From positions 30,083,282 to 30,147,281 of the forward strand of contig OZ018409.1 of NCBI GenBank assembly GCA_963969595.1: DNA of 64,000 nucleotides. Direction: 5' to 3'. The notes beneath the pieces are model-generated. The model was not told the origin of the DNA and searched no databases. It saw nothing but the letters and a program-made list of their open reading frames with translations. Made by a program: the position numbers and the translations under genes. Positions 23,399 to 36,043 of the stretch are shown in pieces; position 1 is the stretch's first letter; every line of letters starts with the position of its first letter. The stretch is from Neckera pumila (Eukaryota; Streptophyta; Bryopsida; Hypnales; Neckeraceae).

Positions 23399-26300
23399 AT
23401 GCCTGGCCATGGCCACAATCACAAGAAGAGCCACCACAAGAAGAAGCATCACGGGAATGAAAGCACGAGTCCTCATGCGGAAGCCGGTGTTACCCGTAGT
23501 GAGCTTAGAGTGGAGACGGGGAACTCTGGTGAGCATGACATCATTTCCGAGAAACGGAATGGACAGTCTGTAGCTAGCAGTGATGAGGCGCCGTCTGCCA
23601 GCTCGACTCCCCGACATCCGAGTGGTCCGTTGTCTCCTGAAGGCTCAGTGTCTCCACGTTCGATGTCTCCTCGTATTTCAGGTTCGCGAATTGCCATTGG
23701 AATGTTCTTTCTTGTCTCTAGAAAGAGCGATTTCATGAAGTAATATTTTTATTGTCGTTTATTATTGAGAGGATGAAGAGTAGGGCATTGAGCCAGTCAG
23801 ATTATTAATTCAGTCATGGTCCTGTTTGAAACCTCTTGATTTTAAGCTTATTTGTCCTCTTTCAATTTGTTGTTGATAATCTGGTTCTGTTTCTAATAAG
23901 TCGATGCTAATACCGGTTGTTGGAGAGCAGACAGACCTCCAACTTCGCCAAGGAAAAAGACACCTGCTGATCGTGCTGCTTCCCTTGGAGTTCAGCCACC
24001 AGCTTCACCGACGGACAGCCCGAAGGCTTTACTTCTTCACGATTTGAACGAAAAGTTATTGAAGCAAGTGAAAGCTCTTCGAGATGATAAAGAGGATCTT
24101 GCGAAGAAGGTGGCGCAACTGGAAAAGCAGCTCAATGTGGTTAGTGACTCTTTTACTTGATTCTTCACCACAAATTTCTTCTCAAGAATGCATCTTTTCG
24201 AAAATGAGCAAAGAACGCAGTTGATTTTTTGTGTTCGCTTTCTGGTTGTCAGTTGGTGTAAAATTCTCTGTAACAATGATATCACGACTCCCTTTGAATT
24301 TAGCTTGTCCATTTTGTGAGGCCGTTCTTTCTTCTTGTAAGCGATTCATTCACATTGGCTTGACATTTTGCAAGATTGACTCTTGTACCTCATGCATTGG
24401 GAGAGTGAGTGATGCTCAGCAAATTAATTATTCCAGGTTCAGTACTAAGCTAAGTGTCTCACTTGAGCTTATGCAGGCTAATGAAGCTGAAGTTGACAGG
24501 GTCGCCGTAACATCTGAGCAGGACGCACTAGCAAAGGAAAGAGATTCCCTCATCTTTGAGAAGAAAGATCTGGAAGAATCAGTATCTAATTCCAGGGTTG
24601 AACTCGAGGAGGCAGAGAGATCTTCGACTGTTGCAAACGAGAGGGTTGTTACCCTTGAAAAAGAGATTGAATCGCTGGTGAGAGGACAGAAAGAGTTGGA
24701 TGGGAAACAGAACGAGTTTGTGTCTTTGAGAGAACGTGCTTCAAATCTTAGTGAGGAGAATTCTGCTTTGATGGAGGAGAGAAAGAGTCTTCTTTCAGAG
24801 CAGGAAGGTCGGGAAAATCATCTGTCTACATTAGAGCAGAACCTTGTTGAAGACGAGAAGACTGCTCGAGCTGCCAAAGACAGGATCGATGCCTTAGAGG
24901 AGAAGGTAAATTCTCTTTTAACTGAGAGTGAAGAGTTTCGGAAGACTCAAGTCCCTGAGGAAGATTTGCTGAGGTTGAAGGACAATGTGGAAGAGCTTAA
25001 TCAAGAAAAAAATGCCCTTCTGAAAGAACTACATGTTGTTACCGATGAGAAAGACAGGTTGCAACGGGGACTCAGTGAGATTAGGCATGAGCTTCAGGAA
25101 GCTCAGGACCGTGCCGCAGTTGCAAAAGAGAAAGTCGATTTTTTGAGGAAAGAAGGTGAATCACTAGTTGGGAAATTTCATGGACTTGAAGAGGAATTGG
25201 AGAAGTCCCAAAACAGTAACTCGAAGTTGAATGTGGAGAGAGATTCTTTGACTGAGGAAAACGATTCTCTACTTTCAGAAAAGAGGAGTTTGGAGGATGA
25301 TGTGAAGAAGTCCAGAAAAGATCTCGAGGATGCTCAGAAGTTGAATCAAACTTTGGGCGAAACAAACGAGGCACTTACGAAAGAGGTGGAGTCACTTGAA
25401 CGTGCAAATAAAGCGCTTGTTGATTCTCAGATACCGGAAGAAGAGTTTCTGGCTTTGAAGGATAGGGCTTCTAGATTGTCACAGGAGAAGGCCACAGCGG
25501 AGGAAGAGAAGATTTCTTTGCTATCTGAGAAGCGGGGATTGGAAGAAGACCTCTCCAAGTCAAGTCAAGAGCTGGAGGAAGTAACAAAGCTTCGCTTTGC
25601 TGATCAAGAAAAGATAGCTGCTTTTGAGAAAGACACCGAAACACTCGGTGTAGATCTCTCAACAACGAAGGAGGTGTTTATTCTGACCTTAGGTTTCAAC
25701 AAATCTTTTTTGGCGTTGCCCTTGTTATTTATCCTCCCAGTTTTTTCTTTTTTCTGAATGCTAATTGGGATTGTCTGCGTTATTTTTAGTTTAGCACGTT
25801 TGTACATGGTTTTTTACATGGCGAGTTTTCTATATGATAGCTGAATATACTCATGCGATGGTACTCGCAGGCTGTTGAGAAGTTAGAATTTGAGATTGAA
25901 CGAGTCAAGCAGGAGAATGCTCGGCTTCAAGGTACTTTGGCGGATTTGCATTCTCAGAAAGAAATGGCTAACGCGAAGGTCGAGAACCTTGAGACTGAAG
26001 TCAGAGAGTTGAGCACAATGGTCTCAGAATTGCGCGAGGAGCTTATTAATGCTAAAGACAAGTCATCTGAGCTTTCTAAGTCTCTGGAAAAGGAGCAAGG
26101 AAATAGAATTCTTCAAGAGGAGGAGACCATGAGAAAAGTGCCGCTCTTGGAAACTACTATTCGTTCCCTGAAAGAGGAGCTTGAACTTGCGAATGGAAAA
26201 TCCTCTGAAGCATCGGCATCAATTGAATCTAGAACGAAGGAATACAGTGAGAAAGTGGATGGCCTTCAGAATGCTGTCTTGCGATTGCAACATGAACTCG

Positions 26301-27347
26301 ACGTGACTCAGAGCAGAGCTATTGAAGTTGATGGAAAGTTAGACACTAAAACTAGGGAGTTTACCGAAAAGTTTCAAGAGCGGGAATCTCATATCTCAAC
26401 TCTACAAGAGGAGCTCGAAGCTGCTAAATCGAAAGCAACCGAGGCCGCAGAAAGGCTCGACATTGAGAAGGGCATTTTTGAATCTCATACTAGGGAAATA
26501 ACTGAGCATATTGGAGAGTTAACGTTCAAAATCGAGTTGTTGGAGAGTGAATTGCAGATCCAGAAAGATGAGGCAGCACAGGCTACCCAAGGTAAATTCC
26601 TTTTCTGGTTACTCTGCTCAAACCTATATTCTTGCATGTGAAATGCATTGTCAAACTGGAAAGATAGACAACTGATATTTGCTTTGAAAGCAAGAGATCA
26701 TGTCACCGACGACTTGTTTAGAGAGCTCTTGATAGGGTTTTTAAACAGCTGCATCTCTAGTGTATCATATTTTGCTTTCATTCATAGGCTTTCATGGTCT
26801 TGTAGTGCTAACTCCATGTCAATTAATTAGTAATTCAAGATTATGCCTGAGATTGGCAATCCTTGAGGTGAATTTTCATTAACTATTTATCTTGATCTCA
26901 AGTCTTAGGACAAGGAAATACTTGCTAAGTTTTATGCCATGGTGAATGTTTGCAGCTTTATCTTCTACGAACGAGAGGCTGGAGGCTGATCTCAACTGTT
27001 CTGACGCTAGTATCAAGAGTCTCCAAGATACAATTTCTAGTTCACATGTCCAATGTGAGGAACTACTTGCTGAACTCAGTGAGTTGAAAAATGGGAGAGA
27101 CAAGCTCAATGAGCTGAACTCGTGGCAGTCACAAGTAAAAAAACTTGAGGAAACCTTAGAGGATGCTAAGTGTGAAAGCGCGAGAAAAGAAAAGTTTTAC
27201 CAAGAGTTGGAATTGGCAAAGTGTGAAGCTGACAAGAGAACAGAGACCACGAAGTATATCCTACCTGCTGCGACTGCAACAGGGGCATTAGCTGCCACAG
27301 GAGTAATGCTGATTCTCAAGGCTGTAAGTCGAAAAATTCCGAGATGA
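23399..27347 (+). CDS. Tail-anchored long coiled-coil protein
   Basis: The model is join(23399..23681, 23931..24139, 24477..25673, 25871..26591, 26956..27347), giving 933 residues; all junctions are GT-AG and in phase. The N-terminus is rich in His and Lys (HNHKKSHHKKKHH). A Ser-Pro-rich linker (SPEGS, SPRSMSPR, TSPRKKT) follows, with several proline-directed kinase sites. From about residue 150 to 890 the protein is almost continuous heptad coiled coil. Exon 3 (residues 165-563) holds five units of roughly 66-83 residues, each closing in a sequence like EKEIESL. The last 30 residues form a hydrophobic helix (ILPAATATGALAATG..) with the short basic tail SRKIPR, typical of tail-anchored proteins of the ER, nuclear envelope, mitochondria or peroxisomes. 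Plant PMD and WIT proteins share this layout, but I cannot assign it to either. The role is probably tethering or scaffolding. Confidence 0.87.
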
Positions 27348-27589
27348 CAAGACCAGGTCGTTGAATATTTTTTAGAACTTGGTACCTACTCTACGAGTTA
27401 TGTGGGGTAGGCTAATTTTGCCATTCTTTTACATGAGTCTAGGATTACAATTGAGAAACTCAAGTATTTGTAATTTCTCTACTGTATTCTACATTTGTGA
27501 ATACATTTTATTCTTGAAGGACTTGCACTTATTAGATGTGCAATGGTTAGTGCCGTCAAAGATTTTATAGGAATTGTATCCTTGATACG
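27348..27589 (+). other. 3' flank of the coiled-coil gene
   Basis: This is AT-rich DNA directly after the stop codon, probably the 3' UTR. No separate gene is seen. The GCT|GTAAGT at 27321-27329 just before the stop resembles a donor, so an alternative downstream exon cannot be excluded. Confidence 0.4.
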
Positions 27590-27646
27590 GAAAGGTAAGG
27601 TAGAGGCACCAATTGTCGACCACGCCCAGCAGCCAACTTGTAGGGG

Positions 27647-27772
27647 GTGCAGTATTTCCAATCAAGGTTGGAACAGATTTCCAATTGGGTGCAATATTTC
27701 CAATCAAGGTTGGAACAGATTTCCAATTGGGTGCAATATTTCCAATCAAGGCTGGAACAGATTTCCAATGGA
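27647..27772 (+). repeat. 42-bp minisatellite, three units
   Basis: Three units start at 27647, 27689 and 27731, each 42 bp, carrying TTTCCAATCAAGG and TGGAACAGATTTCCAAT. Since 42 is divisible by three, open frames run through the array on both strands. They are repeat artefacts rather than genes. Confidence 0.92.
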
Positions 27773-28011
27773 AGCTGTAAATGTGTCTTTGTGGTCCTTT
27801 TCATGATTGGGACTAATAAGGTTATGACGCATGTCCCAGAGTAGTGAGCAAGTAATCCACCACATATATTTTAGGAAGTAGTGACTTTGAAAGTAATTCT
27901 TGAACAATTGGAATTCATAACATTGTTAACTGGGGGGATTCCTTCCTTGTCAGAGGAGGGATAATCCCCACACTGAATGCTTGGGAGGGGATTAAGTTAT
28001 AATCTCCTCCA

Positions 28012-28255
28012 TCAGATTGGTGGTGTTGACGTATTGGCTTGCATTAGATTGGTGGTGTTGACGTATTAACTTGCATTAGATTGGTGGTGTTGACATATTG
28101 GCTTGCATTAGATTGGTGGTGTTGACGTAATGGCTTGCATCAGATTGGTATTGGCTTGTATCAGATTGGTGGTGTTGACGTAATGGCTTGCATCAGATTG
28201 GTATTGGCTTGTATCAGATTGGTGGTGTTGACGTATTTGGCGTGCATTGTAGCGG
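28012..28255 (+). repeat. Minisatellite with ~33-bp and compound units
   Basis: Repeated CAGATTGGTGGTGTTGACGT followed by (A)TTGGCTTGCATTA-type spacers. The first units are about 33 bp. The last part is a longer compound unit with an extra CAGATTGGTATTGGCTTGTAT, itself duplicated, suggesting stepwise slippage or unequal exchange. Confidence 0.9.
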
Positions 28256-28620
28256 TAGTCCATTGAATGGATGTACAAGAAGGTTGAGCTAGCTAATCCC
28301 TATCTCGAGGGGAATTGAAATTTTAGAGTGGTGCATTGAAGAAGTTGTAAACTTTTTTTGACTTGGTGCTGGGAGGCTCCTTCTTTCGGGGGGAGCAAAA
28401 GGGACCCCCCCAGTAAAGGTTAACAATGTTATAATGGAAGACTCTAGACATTGGCTACTGGTAAAGTGCATTTTAGCTCCCAAAATTCACAATAATTTCA
28501 AATGCAAAAATAAATTTCTGAAAAATTTGCAATCCCCATATTTCCTATCTTCCTACATGGGAAAAATTTCCACCACTTCATACTGCACACGATCTGCTCC
28601 CAAATTGATGAACTGATTGA

Positions 28621-31003
28621 CTAGCCCCTAAATGATGCACCCATGACTACTGATTTCAAACCTCATCGCCCATCATTCAATTTGCTACCATTTTGCAACA
28701 AGATCTGTAAGAAAAATTTTATGTTTATTTTTCAAAGATGAAATTACTTGTCTTCTGTACTTGACAAAAAAAATGCGTGGAAAATTGATTTTTTTGAAGA
28801 AAAAATTAAGAAAAATCACATCAAATAGAAAATTATTTAAAAAATCTGAAAATTTCACCTTGTGTGTATTTTACAATGACAAACATCATGGTGTAAACTC
28901 AATTTCCGTGTCATTCTATAATTAGAAAATAATAGACATTAAAAATACACCCAAAGTTCAAACTGTAATAAAATATTCAATAATTGGAATTTTTTCAAAA
29001 TTCAAATTGGCATAAAAACTAGAGTAGATGACCTTCATTTTGTTAATTGGACCCAAACTCAAAAAAAAGCATTTTTTTTGGAGAAATTCCAAATTTAAAA
29101 GAAGAAGAAGCAACTTTCCAAAACACACTAAAATAGTTTATTCTATGATCCATTTTTCTTACTAACTTCTCATTTATGTGAAGACAAATACTTCAGTTAC
29201 AAGACTACAAACTCAATTGAGTAAACTTCAGAACCCACCATGAAAGATCAATAAGAAAAGTATGGATGAAAAAATTAGCTTTTGAAGTCTTTCTATCTTA
29301 TAGAGTTGTCATTGAAACGCCACGGAATGGCGCCCACAGCGCTTTAGGGCTAGTAGTGCTTCTATCTTACCACTAGTAGAAACAAGACTCTTCTACCAAA
29401 GAGTTTTTGTCCCTGTTTGTCTGTAGCTCTAGCTTGCTCTTTGAATAAAGTCCTACTCAAACTTCCTTACATGAAGTATTGCCCACGAAGCTTTGTACAT
29501 TTTTTGATGGGATTGTCACACCTCCCCGTTCTCAATCTTCAAATAATGAGCACGTGGTATTCTCTCCTTGAATTACATAGGGCCAATTTTCTAAAGATTG
29601 AGAAGTTTTTTCCTTCTCCTTTGGAAGTGAAGAATGGGCGTGAAGATTGAGAAGCTTTGGAGAAGATTAACAAGCCATGTCCATTCTCCAATTCTTCACA
29701 CATGGCAAACTCTATTGTCTTCTTTCTAGATAGGACAATAAAAGGATTAAAAGTAAAAGGCAATGCAGTAGAGACCAACTCATTTAGTAACCATGAGCAT
29801 GGATGAGAACAATATGAAGTGGATGGAGGTTCATTGTTGCTTGAGGGAAAGTCTTTGTCCTATAGACTTTCACTTGATGCCCCATTATCTTGTATTGCCA
29901 TTTTCTTCTTTATAGTCGTTGGTATGATTCCTTTCATACGCAAATTGCACTCTTGTTTTCATTGTCTCTTCTAACATTCAATTTTTTAGAGTAGTATTTT
30001 ATTTGAACTTAAGGTAGAAACATCTTTCACAGTGTAGAATGCCTCTATGGGAGATAAAAAATGAGAGCCCTTTATAAGAAAAACAAACAAACCTACTCTT
30101 GCATTACAAAGATATTAGTGTGTGAGGGTGAAAATGCAAGCATATGAGCCTTGAGTATATGTATAAATAGATATCCTACAACCATTGAAGGTGCTTATAA
30201 CTATAATATAAGTATCTACTCCGTATAATATAGATACACTATAATCAAGGAAGGTTTCTATAATATAAACACCCTATAACATAAGTGTATACTTAGTCTT
30301 TTAGGTTCATGGGCTCACGCTGTTAGGCTTATATAATAGCCCCTTTCCTTTGTATTGCAAAGGTAAAAAAACAATATAATTGACTTTGCAATTGAAAGGT
30401 GGGCTTCTTAATTGAATGGCATTTGATGGACTAATTGTTGTATAATATATCTAATTATAGGTTTATTGTGATATATGGTAGATGAATATAGAATTAGGAG
30501 TAGTGTATTTAGATATTGGGATGAAAATTAGGGATAATTTGACCTACATTCATTAGTATCTGGCTAAACAACATGATAATTCCTACAATCACTACCATAA
30601 TAATGAGAGCATATTTTTGTGAAAGCTGCAATAAGGAAGTGGAAGCTATAGATTGGTCTCCATTTGTCATACTTACAAATGAATATATAATTAAGTATAA
30701 TTATTGAGCAAAATGTATTTAATTAGAAGCACTCAATGTCACATAAAGCATATAGGCTTGAATGTTAAAGACTTAAAGTTGCTTTTGTATGGTTGTTTTG
30801 ACAAATTTGTTTAGTTTACTAGATTTCCATGAAGTTTTATACCAAGGAGATTCTTCATGAAAGTTTTAATTTATATATTTACATTCCACATGTATTTATT
30901 GCATATAATGTCATATTTTTTGTTAAGGACAATGTACTAGCAACTATGCAAAAATAGGTTAGTTAGTTTTTTTAAATTTATGTAAAAGATAAACTGACAT
31001 TTT
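28621..31003. other. Gene-free AT-rich stretch
   Basis: No gene or RNA is supported. At 29361-29392 a GCTTCTATCTTACCACTAGTAG phrase and at 30009 a TTAAGGTAGAAACATC word match the terminal words of repeat family R1. About 29420-29790 gives short frames on both strands with no recognisable protein. Confidence 0.4.
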
Positions 31004-32005
31004 AGAGCATCTTCACCCTCTTATTAGGACGCAAATTGGATAATGATTCAAAATCAGGATAGAAAATGTTATTTGAGCCCTTTCAAATATTCACTAAAAC
31101 CTTCCTAATTTTGTCAATTATACACTTGTCAAATCTAAGTTTCTTCAACTTCATCTTGGCTACATTTAATTAGAGATTGGTTACTCTCTATTCAAATGAT
31201 GCATTTGGTGTAAACTTGTAGCGGAGACAATAAGTTGTAGGATTCCTCAAGTAAAAGGGAAATGCATTCCTAATCAACACTAATAGTGACTAAGTATATT
31301 TATTATTATTAAATAAAAATGATTCTTATTGAATTTTTTTGGCAAGTAAAAGAAGATTCTAATGTACTTTAGTTTGTATTATTTGGATATTGTTTAAATA
31401 AGGTATGAAATTGTAAAATATTGATTTTAGGTACTTTTAGGTGAACCAAGAATTGACACTCAACTCTCATAGCCTCTTAAGTTGTAATTGTGTTACATTT
31501 TCTGTCATCAATATTTAGGTTTTTAATGTCGCTTTTTGGTCCAAATGTAGGAGTCAAATTTAGAACAATGATGATTATAGGTGCATATATTTTAAAATCC
31601 AAGAATAGACCAAACCTTTGATAAAGACAAAAGGAATTTTTTGGCAATTCTACATGGAAGTGCACAATATTCATAAAAGAGAATTGGAATTGTTGGTTGC
31701 CAAATTTTTTAGGGAATCTTGCGAAAAGCAAATGGAGGCATGTTTCCAACTTCTGAAAAACTAATTTCTTAGAGGACTTGAATTTTTTAGTTACTTTTAG
31801 ATTAATAATAAGGCACACCTACTCTTTAAGTATTGTTTCACTGTACTCACGGCTGTAGAAGTGAAAGCATCATGAAATTCAGCAAAGAAAATTTCAACTC
31901 TGAAAAAATGAAAATTCATTTACGATTCAGATACAACATGGAGAGCATTGCTTTAATGTAAAGTTTGAGCGAACCAAATTGACCGCGCAACGGTGGAGAT
32001 GCTCT
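31004..32005. mobile_element. Possible 1-kb inverted-repeat transposon remnant
   Basis: The left end AGAGCATCTTCACC and the right end GGTGGAGATGCTCT form a 14-bp pair with one mismatch. Termini of the type GAGCATCTCCA are common in plant MITEs. The inner 1 kb is AT-rich and non-coding. No clear target duplication is seen, so the pairing could be chance or two separate ends. Confidence 0.4.
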
Positions 32006-32583
32006 CAACACACAACACTATTAGGGGGCCACTGTAATTTTGTCACTGACGCTAGATAATCGGGAAGCTAAATTTGGTAGGCCTGGAAACGAAGAATCCT
32101 TATCGACTTGCAGTGGAATCCGCATATGCGGTCGGGCATTCGCTGAATCCAAACGCAAAACAAGGTGCGTTGATTGTAATATCTGTTCCGTGGTAACCCT
32201 AGCTCTTTTTTTATACGAAATTTTGAGCTCTTTGTAGCTGGATATGGCTATCTGTATTGTCGTTGGTGTCAAGTCGAAAATTTCCACCTGCTTGCAAATT
32301 TTTTAATATTCAGTCGGTGCAAGAGAGTTTGAATATGCGTTTCAGTCAATCCTTCTGATATTCTTGCAAATTTTTCTCGTTGGAAATTTCACTTCTGAGA
32401 AATTGAGAAATATTGTATTTTCGATTGATCTTCAGTGCGTTAGGGTTGCGGAATCTGAGAATATGAGGCTTTGATTGCAGCCGTTAGTTTTCCTGCTAAT
32501 ACAGAGGAGCGTTCTAATTCTTATGTTGTAGGGTTTGAGATTACGTCGGTTGGTTTGTCCAGCTTGTGAAGTGCGTCTTGGCC
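32006..32583 (+). other. Promoter and leader region of the NCA1-like gene
   Basis: No gene is seen. Base composition becomes less AT-rich toward 32540. It should hold the promoter and 5' UTR of the gene starting at 32584. I found no firm TATA box or other site. Confidence 0.35.
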
Positions 32584-35500
32584 ATGGCCTGTCCATTCGC
32601 GAAGCTGAGTTTTGGAGGTAGAAAGTGTCCAGTGGCGAAAAGTGACAATGGTGGTGAAGCAGCGATTGCTGATGAGACGGCTCGAGTGGAACGCGAAAGT
32701 GACAATGGTGGCGGAAAGACTGGAGCGAGTGCATGTCCGTTAGGGTTTGGCAAGAAAACATCAGCGACAGGGGAAGCAGATGAGCAGGCAGTCGGTTTAC
32801 AATCCGAAGTAACGAAAGGTGAAGCAGTATCTGTAGCAGAAAATTGTCCCTTTGGCTATGGCAAAAAGGACGGAGAGAGTAAGGACAGTAACAGGGACGA
32901 GGCGCCTGATGAGACGGACGGGAAAGAAGAAACTATTGAGGCAGCAGCTGGAGGGAAATGTCCTCTTGGTTATGATTCCGTTTCTTTTAAGATCGGGCCC
33001 TTCAGCTGTGTGCTTTGCCGAGCTCTTCTTTATGATAGTAGCCGATGTGTTCCGTGCCGTCACATTTTTTGCAGGTTGGGATTGTCACCTTTCTCTCAGT
33101 TCACTTAAGATTCTGTTTTGTACTTATATTAGTATGAGGGAGCTGTGGTATACATTGTTTGAATGAATGTTGCATTCTGTGTTCGAGTATTTTCATAGTA
33201 TAGAATTAGAGGGACTCAGTTGTTGTGTCACATTTCTAGGTTATGATAGGGGGTACGTCTATTTATGCATTTTAACATATGTAGGAGTATAAATTTGAGG
33301 ATAGCACTGTAGAGCTGTAGAGAGATCTTTGGATACGAGAGCCAAACCTGTTGAGATCAGTTTTTTTATCATTTTGTATAAAGTTCTGATGCACCTTCAA
33401 TGTGGGAGGTTGTAGACCAGTATTAGTCACAGTAGACATCCCCATTTCTCTTCAAAGATAAGTGGCCACAGACATGTATCGAAGTCATGCTTACACCCAA
33501 TCTACTAATATGTCCATCCAAGTGTCTGTACAGATGAGACTCTGTTGGTAATTGAGATCAGTATAGAAGACGGGATCACTCCACTGATGGTTTTAGTATC
33601 CTCTTCCTTAATCAAGGAGTTGTTTTAGGCTTACTCTGATTATCGGGAAATGTGGAGTGAACTTAGTTTCTTTAAGCAGTGGCTTTAAAAGTCTCAATTT
33701 TATTCAAAGGGTGATTAGAGTATCATATGTTCTCAATGCTGTCACCAGGCCGTTGGATTGAGAAACGGTTTCAATGTATTTTCCTTCATTTTTTGCAGGG
33801 CATGCATATCACGGTTTCAAGATTGTCCCCTATGTGGGCTTGATATTGACAGTATTGAGCCTGATCCCGACATGCAAGGATTAGTGGACCGTTTCGTTGA
33901 AGGACATGCTCGACTCAGAAGGCCTAATCCTCAGTCTGATGTTGAAGAGGCATCTGCAGGCGCCGAGAAGTATGCAGATGTTTCAATAGAACGGGGGAGT
34001 TTCTTAGTGCAGCAAGCCATGAGGGTGAGTATCCTGTTTCCCAAAATTCAGTAACATAGCTGTTGTTGTTTTTCAGCCCTAGTAGTTATCACGTGTATTA
34101 CTGTAGAGGTATAATCCAGTGGATGCTACATATGTAACTTACAATGTCTCGTTGATGAAAGAATTAATTTCTGCTGGTGAACAGGCGCTGTCGTTTATAT
34201 ATGTCATTTAGTGATCATTAGCAGTTTTCATCCTTTTGCTCAAGAACGGTTTTCGCTTACAATGTGTTTGCGACTTCCTAATGTGTCTTCATGTAGGCTT
34301 TTGAGGGAAAGAATCTGGAAAGTGCAAAAGCAAGGCTGGTTCTATGTGTGATGGACTGTCGAGAGGAGTTGTCACGATCCGGTGCTACCTCTACGAATTG
34401 CTCTCAATTGGGGGCATTGCTGGGAATGCTTGGCGACTGCTGGTAAGTATTGGACTCGAGCTCTTTCTACATTGGAACTTTAGCTTTTCATACTCTAATC
34501 CCAGTGTTTTCTTAACTGTTGTATTGTATCTGCAACCGCTTTAGTGCATCAGTGCACGTTTATCTGAACGCTGTAGGCACTGTAAGTACCTCGGCTAATA
34601 TTCCTTTAAGAAAACTGGGGATTAACTTTCGGTTTAATACTGGATTTGCAGTCGAGCCATGCAAGATACTGATGGAGCTATTGCGAATTATGAGGAAAGT
34701 GCAGAATTGCTGACGAAACTCTCTGACAGGGACGCTGAGGTACATTCAGCTTTAATTCGTATCTCGCCGGTTTCAAAGTACATTGTAGAGAGTCGGGGGT
34801 GAATCTAATTTGTGAAGTTATATGCTGTTTTCTTTTCAACACGTGTAAACCTACGATGTCAAATAGATGTTAATCATTGTCAAAGCAACTTAGAAGAATT
34901 TAGCTCTTGATAGTCACCAAAATTATATTTCCTGTGTTCCTAGTAGTCGAATTTTGGTGAGGAAGTGAATGTGTGGAAGGTTGAGGAGGCACGTGCTTGG
35001 AAAGCAAGCTAATGTTACTGTGTTCTAAGGGACAGAGCCTCTCATGGCATACCTGCTTGTTATTTAATGTCTTTAAAACTTACGATATATAGTAGTTTTA
35101 TGAACAATGAGAGAATTTGGATATACTTGTGGTTGTAGATTTTCCGTATTTCGAGACTGGTGCTGCGAACAGCATTGCTAGACATTTAGGGATTAAATTC
35201 ATTTTTATTCGGATGCTGTTACTCTGATCATCACACTAATTGAGTCATCTCACAACTGGGCTCAGGTGGTGCATGCATTGTCAGTTTCACTGAACAAACT
35301 TGGCGACCTTAAGTACTATGCTCAGGATTTGGAAAGTGCTCGGGCTTTCTATGCACGGGCCCTCAATGTGCGCCTGGAGGCCACCACTGATTTCACTACG
35401 CTGTCTCCACAGGTATAACGTTTTGGTCCAAGTGCTCTTCTTTATGTTTTATGCGATTGTATATGATATATTCCTGGAGGTTTCTGTTCTTTTACTTTCT

Positions 35501-36043
35501 TTTGTACAATCGTGATTTTCAGTATGATTCTATGCCTTCCAAAACATACCGTCACGAATGGGTCTTTTTAGAGCGCCTGCTGGATGAGAGATGAAAACTT
35601 CTTAGAATCTCTTGTTAACATATCCGTTGTGCTCTTGTTGGCCAGCTTTTGGACGTGGCAGTTTCATTAGCAAAAGTTGCGGATATAGATTTTGCCTTGG
35701 GCAATGAAAGTGCTGCCGCCGAGGGTTTTCAAGAAGCCTTGAAAAAGTTGGAAAATTTATCACCTCCAAAAATTGGTGATACTACAATGCTTGAGAAGAA
35801 GGTACGTTATGGAGGTGACTGATTATATGTACAAGTGACTCTCTGGTGTATGAAAAGTGAGATTTATACGACTTTGTATATTCATATCTAGTTGATTATA
35901 ATGTTTTTCATCGACGGAGAGCTTTTGTGATTGTTTTTCTTTCTACCCTTACTTGATAGCTTACACTGATATATGTTCTTGCAATGTTGCAGCGACTGTC
36001 AGTGATGACTTTTCTTCAAAGTCAGCTTACGGCCTCTACATAA
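32584..36043 (+). CDS. NCA1: NCA1-like RING-TPR chaperone of catalase
   Basis: The model is join(32584..33074, 33799..34024, 34297..34442, 34652..34739, 35266..35412, 35646..35801, 35993..36043), giving 434 residues; all junctions are GT-AG and in phase. The N-terminal third is low-complexity and acidic, with recurring CP(L/F)G(F/Y)GKK motifs (CPFAK, CPLGFGKK, CPFGYGKK, CPLGYD). A C3HC4 RING follows at residues 142-176 (CVLC, CRHIFC, CISRFQD, CPLC). From about residue 240 to 420 lie TPR-like helical pairs (for example GDCCRAMQDTDGAIANYEES and ESARAFYARALNVR). Arabidopsis NO CATALASE ACTIVITY 1 has this order of domains and binds catalase in the cytosol to keep it foldable and active before or during peroxisome delivery. 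The ATG at 32584 gives the family start MACPF. A GTG 18 bp upstream in frame is not used. Confidence 0.92.

Larger units (their letters stand above)
27590..28620. repeat. Interspersed repeat family R1, fullest copy
   Basis: It begins with TAAGGTAGAGGCACC, contains minisatellite arrays (27647-27772 and 28012-28255), then a GACTCTAGACATTGGCTA segment and a CCCATATTTCCTATC...AAATTTCCACCA segment. Related pieces occur at 690-1930 and, inverted, at 36900-37345 and 47000-47365. No transposase frame is present. Confidence 0.5.

Noticed and set aside
27489..27844. Several overlapping frames on both strands across the 42-bp array
   Set aside because: The unit length is divisible by three, so all frames stay open by repetition; the translated repeats have no protein-like character.
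34540..34600. An extra exon in the NCA1-like gene after a CTTTAG acceptor at 34545
   Set aside because: Including it breaks the phase and the TPR helix. Joining 34442 directly to 34652 restores the family sequence GDCCRAM.
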